Shown here piece by piece: positions 6,775 to 11,788 of a DNA stretch of 11,788 nt. This stretch comes from CAZKMM01 sp964553915 (lineage in GTDB: Bacteria; RBG-13-61-14; DRUE01). The notes beneath the pieces were generated by a model. It ran no database searches. It was not told the origin of the DNA and worked only from the letters and a program-made list of their open reading frames with translations. The translations under genes were made by a program, and so were the position numbers. The stretch is from contig CAZKMM010000083.1 of NCBI GenBank assembly GCA_964553915.1, positions 1 to 11,788 of the forward strand. The letters are read 5' to 3'. The number at the start of each line of letters is the position of its first letter. Position 1 is the stretch's first letter.

Positions 6775-9399
6775 ATGGGGGGCAATAAGGTCAGGGTTCA
6801 CGAGCTAGCCAAGGAACTGGGTATTGAGTATAAAGACCTGGTGCCCTATCTCAAAGAGATTGGCTTTGCCAATCCCAACCCGATGCATACTCTGGATGGA
6901 AAGCAGGTGCAAGAGCTAAAACAAGTTATTGAAGAGAAAAGACAAGAAGCTAAAGAGGAAGAGGTAGAAAAGCAAATCAAAGAAGGGGTGGTTTTAAAGA
7001 AGAAAGCCCGAAAAAAGGTGGAAGAAAAGAAGGAAGAAGTTATACCTGAAGAAAAGCCCAAACCGGTCAAGAAGAAGAGAGTCAAGCCCAAACCCAAGGA
7101 AGAAGAAAAACTTCCTGAGACCCGGCTAAGAAAGAAGAAAAAGACTGAAGAAGTTAAAGAACCTGCCCCAGAGCCCACTCCATCGGCAGAGGAAATTTCT
7201 CCACCAGAAGAAGCGAGAAAGCCCAGCGGAATGGAAATTTTAAAAGAGGCAGAAAAAGTAGTTCCCAAAAAGCCCAAGCCCAAACTTCGCTGGATAAAGC
7301 CAGTAATTCGCAGAACCGCCCGGGCGGTGGAGGAATTTCCATTTACCGAGCAGGTGAGCAAAGAAGCAGAAGGACTCGCAGAGCCAGAGAAAAAAGAAAA
7401 GAAAAAAGAGAAAAAGAAAAAAGGCGGTCGTCCGGAAGTCAGGGTAGTTGAAAAGTTAAAAGAAGATAAAAAGCTTAAAGAGGGTCCGAAAAGAAAGCTT
7501 CGCAGGAAAATTGCCTTTAAATTAGAACGGGGAATGATGGAGGAAGGTGCGGAGCTGGTTGATACTGAGCGGATGTATCTTCCTCAAAGAAAAACTTCAG
7601 CCAAGAAGCGCCCTGGACAAAAACCTGTAATCACAATTCCCAAGCCAGAAAAAAGAATTATTAAGATGGGCGAGGAGATTGAAGTAAGTGATTTAGCAAG
7701 GCGGATGGGGGTAAAACTGGCTCTGGTTCTGAACAAATTAAGAGAACTGGGACATCCCGCAGAGGCAGATGATAGCCTGGATTATGAAACCACCGCTTTA
7801 GTGGCACCAGAATTTGGCTACGAGGTTCAGCAGGAAGTTTTTGATGAAGCCAAAATTATAGAATTCCCCAGAAAAAAGGAAGAAAAGAATCTTGTCCCCA
7901 GACCTCCGGTGGTCACGGTGATGGGACATGTTGACCACGGCAAGACCACTCTTCTGGATTATATCCGAAAAACCCGGGTAGCAGAAAAGGAGCCCGGGCA
8001 AATTACCCAGTCCATCGGAGCTTCTGTGGTAGAGGGACCGAGCGGAACCATCGTCTTCATTGATACCCCGGGGCATTCCGCTTTTACCCAGATGCGGGCA
8101 AGAGGAGCCCAGGTTACAGACATTGTGGTTCTGGTGGTTGCCGCGGATGATGGGGTTATGCCTCAGACCATTGAGGCAATCAATCACGCCAAAGCGGCTG
8201 GGGTGCCGATTGTAGTTGCGATTAACAAGATAGACCTGGCAGATGCCAATCCGGAGCGGGTAAAGACCCGTCTGGCTGAACTGGGGCTGGTTCCAGAGGA
8301 ATGGGGTGGTGAGACCCTGATGGTTGCCTGCTCTGCCCGAACTGGTGAAGGGATAGATGAGCTTTTAGAAGCCATTACTCTTCAGTCAGAGCTTCTGGAC
8401 TTAAAAGCAGACCCAACTTTGCCAGCTCAGGGTTATGTGATTGAATCCAGGCTGGAAAAGGGGAGAGGAGTGGTAGTTAGTGTGATTATCAAAGAGGGCA
8501 CTCTCCGGCGACAGGATGCGATAGTTTGCGGAATTTATGCCGGGAGGGTGCGGGCACTTTTTGACCATCTGGGAAGACAGATTAAGGAAGCAGGTCCCAG
8601 TATGCCGGTGGAGGTAATTGGACTGGAGGGAGTGCCGGAAGCAGGAGAAGAGTTGATTGTAGTGGAAGATGAAAAGACCGCCAAGCTGGTTGCCAAACAT
8701 CGCCAGGAAAAGAAACGGGAAGAGTCTCTTTCTGCTCCGGTTCAGGCGAGCCTGGAAGACCTTTTGCAAAAAATGGAGGAGGGGGAGAAGATAGAATTCA
8801 ATCTTATAATTAAAGCGGACACTCATGGAGCGGTAGAGGCGGTAAGGGATTCAGTTGAGAAGCTTGCCACAGATAAGATTGAAATCAAGGTTCTTCATAC
8901 CGGGGTAGGAGCAATTACAGAAAATGATGTGCTTTTAGCAGAGGCGAGCAAAGCGGTAATTATTGGTTTTGGGGTAAGACCGGATTCCAAGGCGAACAAA
9001 CTGGCAGAGCAGAAAGGGATTCAAATCCGCACCCATCGGATTATTTATGAGCTGTTGGATGAGCTGGAGGCAATGCTCAAAGGAGCGCTGGAGCCAGAGA
9101 AAAAAGAAAAAATCCTGGGCAGAGCAGAGGTTCGCCAGACCTTTAACGTTCCCCGGGTGGGAGTGGTGGCAGGATGTTATGTTCAGGAGGGGCAGATTAC
9201 TCGCAATTCTCTGGTTCGGGTGCTGAGAGACGGAGCAGTAGTTTATGAGGGCAGGATTGGTTCTTTGAAGCGATTTAAGGATGATGTCCGGGAGGTTTCT
9301 GCGGGCTATGAGTGCGGGGTGGGGATTGAGAATTTCAATGACATCAAGCCCGGAGATATTTTAGAGCTTTACACCATTGAGGAAGTAGCATCTGAGTAA
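6775..9399 (+). CDS. infB: Translation initiation factor IF2
   Basis: An 874-residue GTPase that brings initiator tRNA to the 30S subunit and promotes subunit joining. ATG 6775 follows an AGGGGGA site. Residues 1-55 form an IF2_N helical domain (VRVHELAKELGIEYKDL). Residues about 56-295 are a linker very rich in Lys, Glu and Pro. A second IF2_N domain lies at about 300-350 (EIEVSDLARRMGVKLALVLN). The G domain has GHVDHGKT (384-391), DTPG (430-433), NKID (484-487) and CSA (519-521). Domain II (about 545-640), C1 (about 655-765, ADTHGAVEAV) and C2 (about 775-870) complete the factor. The gap to nusA is 23 nt; ylxR and ylxQ, often found here in other bacteria, are missing. Coding DNA for the linker is strongly purine-rich on the plus strand. 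Confidence 0.97.
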   Translation: MGGNKVRVHELAKELGIEYKDLVPYLKEIGFANPNPMHTLDGKQVQELKQVIEEKRQEAKEEEVEKQIKEGVVLKKKARKKVEEKKEEVIPEEKPKPVKKKRVKPKPKEEEKLPETRLRKKKKTEEVKEPAPEPTPSAEEISPPEEARKPSGMEILKEAEKVVPKKPKPKLRWIKPVIRRTARAVEEFPFTEQVSKEAEGLAEPEKKEKKKEKKKKGGRPEVRVVEKLKEDKKLKEGPKRKLRRKIAFKLERGMMEEGAELVDTERMYLPQRKTSAKKRPGQKPVITIPKPEKRIIKMGEEIEVSDLARRMGVKLALVLNKLRELGHPAEADDSLDYETTALVAPEFGYEVQQEVFDEAKIIEFPRKKEEKNLVPRPPVVTVMGHVDHGKTTLLDYIRKTRVAEKEPGQITQSIGASVVEGPSGTIVFIDTPGHSAFTQMRARGAQVTDIVVLVVAADDGVMPQTIEAINHAKAAGVPIVVAINKIDLADANPERVKTRLAELGLVPEEWGGETLMVACSARTGEGIDELLEAITLQSELLDLKADPTLPAQGYVIESRLEKGRGVVVSVIIKEGTLRRQDAIVCGIYAGRVRALFDHLGRQIKEAGPSMPVEVIGLEGVPEAGEELIVVEDEKTAKLVAKHRQEKKREESLSAPVQASLEDLLQKMEEGEKIEFNLIIKADTHGAVEAVRDSVEKLATDKIEIKVLHTGVGAITENDVLLAEASKAVIIGFGVRPDSKANKLAEQKGIQIRTHRIIYELLDELEAMLKGALEPEKKEKILGRAEVRQTFNVPRVGVVAGCYVQEGQITRNSLVRVLRDGAVVYEGRIGSLKRFKDDVREVSAGYECGVGIENFNDIKPGDILELYTIEEVASE

Positions 9400-9427
9400 T
9401 CCGGGTCTTTAAAGCGAGGGAAAGAAA

Positions 9428-9715
9428 ATGGTGGTTGGGGTGCTCAGGGTTCAGCTTCGCCTTCCTCAGGTTCACAGCCTCAAGGAAAAAAGAGGAGAGG
9501 TCAAGTGGCTGATTAATCGGGTGCGCACCACCTATAATGTTTCAGTGGCGGAGGTAGAAGAGAACGACCTCTGGCAAAAAACGGTAATCGGAATTACTCT
9601 GGTGGGAAATGAAGGAGGGTTTGTCAATTCCTGCCTGGACCAGATTCTCAATTTTATTGAAGACCTCGGGGTGGGCGAATTGATTGACCAGGAGATGGAG
9701 ATTATTCACTTTTAA
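9428..9715 (+). CDS. ylxP: YlxP-family (DUF503) small protein
   Basis: A 95-residue protein of the DUF503/YlxP family. The family signature is clear: VGVLRVQLRLPQVHSLKEKR near the start, then INRVRTTYNVSVAEVEENDLWQ as a spaced motif, a central strand (VIGITLVGN) and a final EMEIIHF. It has a compact alpha/beta fold and no signal peptide. The gene is a common neighbour of rbfA in this operon, and a role linked to ribosome maturation is suspected in the literature, but the biochemical function is not established. ATG 9428 follows GAGGG (9416-9420) with a 7-nt gap. It lies 28 nt after infB and 13 nt before rbfA. Confidence 0.9.
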   Translation: MVVGVLRVQLRLPQVHSLKEKRGEVKWLINRVRTTYNVSVAEVEENDLWQKTVIGITLVGNEGGFVNSCLDQILNFIEDLGVGELIDQEMEIIHF

Positions 9716-9728
9716 GAGGGATTTTGCG

Positions 9729-10103
9729 ATGCCTCATCCATATCGGAGAGCAGACCGGGTGGCAAATTTAATTCAGGCAGAGATTGCCCAGATGCTGGAG
9801 CGGGAGCTTAGAGACCCCCGGCTGAAAAAAGTCACCATTACCAGAGTGAGTTTGACTGATGACCTCAAACTTGCCCGGGTATATTTCAGTTTAATTGGCA
9901 CCAAGGAGGAAAAGGAACAGGCACGCCAGGGATTTTATCGGGCAAAAGGATTAATCAAAAGGATGATTGGAGAGAGAATTTATCTAAAATTTGTTCCGGA
10001 GATTGAATTTTTCTTTGACCAGAGCTTAGAATATTCCCAAAAGATTGAGGAGTTAATTCATAAAATTCACGAGAAAGATGAGTCTGATTCCGAAGATTTG
10101 TGA
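9729..10103 (+). CDS. rbfA: 30S ribosome-binding factor RbfA
   Basis: A 124-residue single-KH-domain protein that binds immature 30S subunits and helps 16S rRNA 5'-end maturation and cold adaptation. The ATG at 9729 is preferred: GAGGG (9716-9720) is 8 nt upstream and the protein begins MPHPYRRADRV, as RbfA normally does. An in-frame TTG at 9684 would overlap ylxP and add an unrelated extension. Conserved features: RVANLIQAEIAQMLERELRD, DPRLKKVTITRVSLTDDLK, ARVYFSL, the interrupted KH region with RAKGLIKRMIG, and FVPEIEFFFDQSLE near the C terminus. The last 26 nt overlap the nrnA start, pointing to coupled translation. Confidence 0.95.
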   Translation: MPHPYRRADRVANLIQAEIAQMLERELRDPRLKKVTITRVSLTDDLKLARVYFSLIGTKEEKEQARQGFYRAKGLIKRMIGERIYLKFVPEIEFFFDQSLEYSQKIEELIHKIHEKDESDSEDL

Positions 10104-11046
10104 AGAGCTGGAGCAGGCGAGCCGGCTTTTAGTTGCCAGTCATCAAAATCCAGAAGGCGATGCGATCGGCTCCAGTCTGGCAATTTTACATCATTTCCCC
10201 GAGAAAAAAATAGAAGTGTTTAACACGGACCCCCTGCCTTATTTTCTTGAGTTCCTTCCCGCCTCAGAAAAAATCATTCATAAGTTAGATGAGTTGAGCT
10301 GGGATTATGAGCTGGCGCTGGTGCTGGACTGTGCCCATCTGGGGCGGGTGGAAAAGGATTTTGCCCGCCGGCTCCAGGGAATCAGAATAATAAATATTGA
10401 CCATCATCAGAGCAATTGCCAGTTTGGGGAGCTAAATCTGGTGGAGGCTCAAGCCAGTTCCACTGGAGAGATACTTTATCAGCTTTTTTCTCATCTGGGA
10501 CGACCAATTTCCCGGGATACCGCTACCTGCCTTTATACCGCAATAATGATGGATACTGGTTCTTTCCGCTATATCAATACCACGCCCACCTCTTTAGAGA
10601 TTGCCTATCACCTGACCAAGCTAGGAGCTAACCCGGCTTACATTGCTCGTCAGGTTTATGAAAATCATCCTCCTGCTCGCCTGCTTCTTCTGGCTCAAAC
10701 CCTTCAAACCCTTAAATTTGGCAGTGAAGGAAGGCGGGCAGAAATTGTTTTGACTCAGGAGATGTTTAAGAAAGCCGGGGCGAGCCCGTCAATGGCAGAA
10801 GGTTTTATCAATTATCTAACTTCGGTTCGTGGGGTAGAGGTAGCGATATTATTTCGGGAGCTGGAGCTGGGGAGATATAAGGTAAGCTTCCGCTCCCAGG
10901 GGAAGGTGAATGTGGCTAAGCTGGCAGAGGAGCTGGGCGGAGGCGGGCATTTTCAGGCTTCCGGCGCCACCCTGGAAGGGAAGCTGGAGGAGATTCAAGC
11001 TCTGGTCAGAAAAAAAGTGGATGAGCTGATTGCTCAGGTTAAATAA
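10078..11046 (+). CDS. nrnA: NrnA-type DHH/DHHA1 phosphoesterase (oligoribonuclease / pAp phosphatase)
   Basis: A 322-residue DHH-family enzyme. Relatives degrade very short RNA (nanoRNA), and many also dephosphorylate pAp. Metal-site motifs in order: SHQNPEGDAIGS (H22, E26, D28), LVLDC (D84), IDHH (108-110) and MMDTGSF (D159). The DHHA1 domain is about 220-320 with GGGGH at 287-291 followed by FQASG. One deviation: motif I reads PEGD where PDGD is usual, so the first-shell Asp is Glu at 26. The length is normal. The ATG at 10078 lies inside rbfA with only a weak GAGAAAG upstream, so it probably depends on rbfA translation. The TAA stop overlaps the truB ATG by one base. Which substrate dominates cannot be told from sequence. 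Confidence 0.92.
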   Translation: MSLIPKICEELEQASRLLVASHQNPEGDAIGSSLAILHHFPEKKIEVFNTDPLPYFLEFLPASEKIIHKLDELSWDYELALVLDCAHLGRVEKDFARRLQGIRIINIDHHQSNCQFGELNLVEAQASSTGEILYQLFSHLGRPISRDTATCLYTAIMMDTGSFRYINTTPTSLEIAYHLTKLGANPAYIARQVYENHPPARLLLLAQTLQTLKFGSEGRRAEIVLTQEMFKKAGASPSMAEGFINYLTSVRGVEVAILFRELELGRYKVSFRSQGKVNVAKLAEELGGGGHFQASGATLEGKLEEIQALVRKKVDELIAQVK

Positions 11047-11788
11047 TGCCTGCCCAGGGATTAATTTTAATTGATAAGCCAGAAGGCATCACCTCCAGAA
11101 AAGTCACGAGCAAGGTCGCCAGGATTTTCCGAGAAAAAAAAGCCGGACATTTAGGCACCTTAGACCCGATTGCAACCGGACTGCTTCCGGTTCTGCTCGG
11201 CTCTGCCACCCGCCTGGTGCCTTTTTTAGAGCCAGATAAAAAGGAGTATCAGGCACTGATTCGCCTGGGAGCTTCAACCACCACAATGGATAAAGAAGGA
11301 GAGGTAATTTTTGCAATGGAGGTGCCGGAGCTTTCCCGCTCGGAGCTGGAGGAGATTCTGAGCCGGTTTCGGGGAGAAATTGAGCATCTTATCCCGCCTT
11401 TTTCTGCACACAAGCGCAAAGGCAAAAGACTTTATCAGCTTGCCCGGGAAGGAAAGGAGATAGAACCGAAATTCAAAAAGGTGATGATTTATGAGCTGGA
11501 GCTGGAGGATTTTGGAAAGGACTGGCTCAAGATTCGGGCAGTGGTTTCTCCTGGCACCTATCTTCGCTCCCTGGCAGATGCCATTGGCAGGGCAATCGGA
11601 TGCGGCGGACATCTGGAAAGCCTTGTTCGCCTGCGAAGCGGTAGATTTAAGTTAAGCGATGCCCTGCCCCTTGATTCTCTCACGCCTGAAAACTGCCACC
11701 AATATTTAATACCGCTGGAAGAAGTTCTTGACTTTGAAAAAATAGAGCTGGAGGCAGAGCTGGGATACCGGGTTCGGGATGGGCTGGC
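11046..11788 (+). CDS. truB: tRNA pseudouridine(55) synthase TruB, 3' end cut by window edge
   Basis: The first 247 residues are visible. The enzyme makes pseudouridine at position 55 in the T loop of most tRNAs. It begins MPAQGLILIDKPEGITS, the standard TruB opening. The catalytic motif GHLGTLDPIATGLLPV contains the nucleophile D40. Other conserved pieces are KKEYQALIRLG (Y68), TTTMDKEGEV, IPPFSAHKRKGKRLYQLARE, SPGTYLRSLADAIG and GGHLESLVRLRSGRF. The C-terminal end is lost at position 11788. The ATG overlaps the nrnA stop (TAATG), so translation is likely coupled by re-initiation; no strong separate ribosome site is seen. The order rbfA-nrnA-truB is usual, and ribF commonly follows. Confidence 0.95.
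   Translation, partial: MPAQGLILIDKPEGITSRKVTSKVARIFREKKAGHLGTLDPIATGLLPVLLGSATRLVPFLEPDKKEYQALIRLGASTTTMDKEGEVIFAMEVPELSRSELEEILSRFRGEIEHLIPPFSAHKRKGKRLYQLAREGKEIEPKFKKVMIYELELEDFGKDWLKIRAVVSPGTYLRSLADAIGRAIGCGGHLESLVRLRSGRFKLSDALPLDSLTPENCHQYLIPLEEVLDFEKIELEAELGYRVRDGL

Noticed and set aside
7381..9120. Identical 20-base string coding EPEKKEK at about 7381 and about 9091-9110 in infB
   Set aside because: Short, low-complexity and explained by Lys/Glu codon use; no sign of recombination or regulatory meaning.
9684..9728. TTG start giving a 15-residue longer RbfA
   Set aside because: The extension overlaps ylxP and is unlike RbfA; the ATG at 9729 has GAGGG 8 nt upstream.

Overview
The window comes from a bacterial chromosome, probably an uncultured Gram-negative-type heterotroph. 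It has a class A RNase P RNA, Sec- and Tat-type export signals, sigma70-like promoters and strong Shine-Dalgarno sites. Base composition is mixed: coding DNA is moderately G+C-rich and the spacers are very A+T-rich. An exported rhamnosidase-like enzyme plus a Cys-type sulfatase would suit a polysaccharide degrader of a PVC, Omnitrophota or similar lineage. I cannot fix the phylum from the sequence alone.

Layout: (1) 1-1975, minus strand: a secreted GH78-like six-hairpin glycosidase (alpha-L-rhamnosidase family), cut by the left edge. (2) 2093-2471, plus strand: rnpB, divergent from the glycosidase, with its own promoter. (3) 2699-2855, minus strand: a tRNA-Gly(GCC)-tRNA-Cys(GCA) pair with encoded CCA ends, behind a perfect-consensus TTGACA-17-TATAAT promoter. 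(4) 2897-3437: an A+T-rich spacer holding two copies, 108 bp apart, of a paired-palindrome element, and candidate promoters pointing to the next gene. (5) 3438-4814, plus strand: a Tat-exported sulfatase. (6) 4963 to the right edge, plus strand: the translation/transcription operon rimP-nusA-infB-ylxP-rbfA-nrnA-truB, with truB cut by the edge.

The operon genes work together. RimP and RbfA mature the 30S subunit, NusA controls elongation and termination, IF2 (infB) drives initiation, NrnA clears short oligonucleotides, and TruB makes pseudouridine 55 in tRNA. Gaps are short (13 to 28 nt) or genes overlap (26 nt at rbfA/nrnA, 1 nt at nrnA/truB), so translational coupling is likely at the 3' end. 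The small genes ylxR and ylxQ, often found between nusA and infB, are absent. In front of rimP the leader carries a terminator hairpin and an earlier hairpin that share one strand, which is the layout of a transcription attenuator.

Most of the window is conserved housekeeping. The two non-routine signals are the duplicated paired palindromes at 3103-3140 and 3211-3248, and the candidate attenuator at 4914-4949. I found no mobile element, CRISPR array or clearly new protein system.
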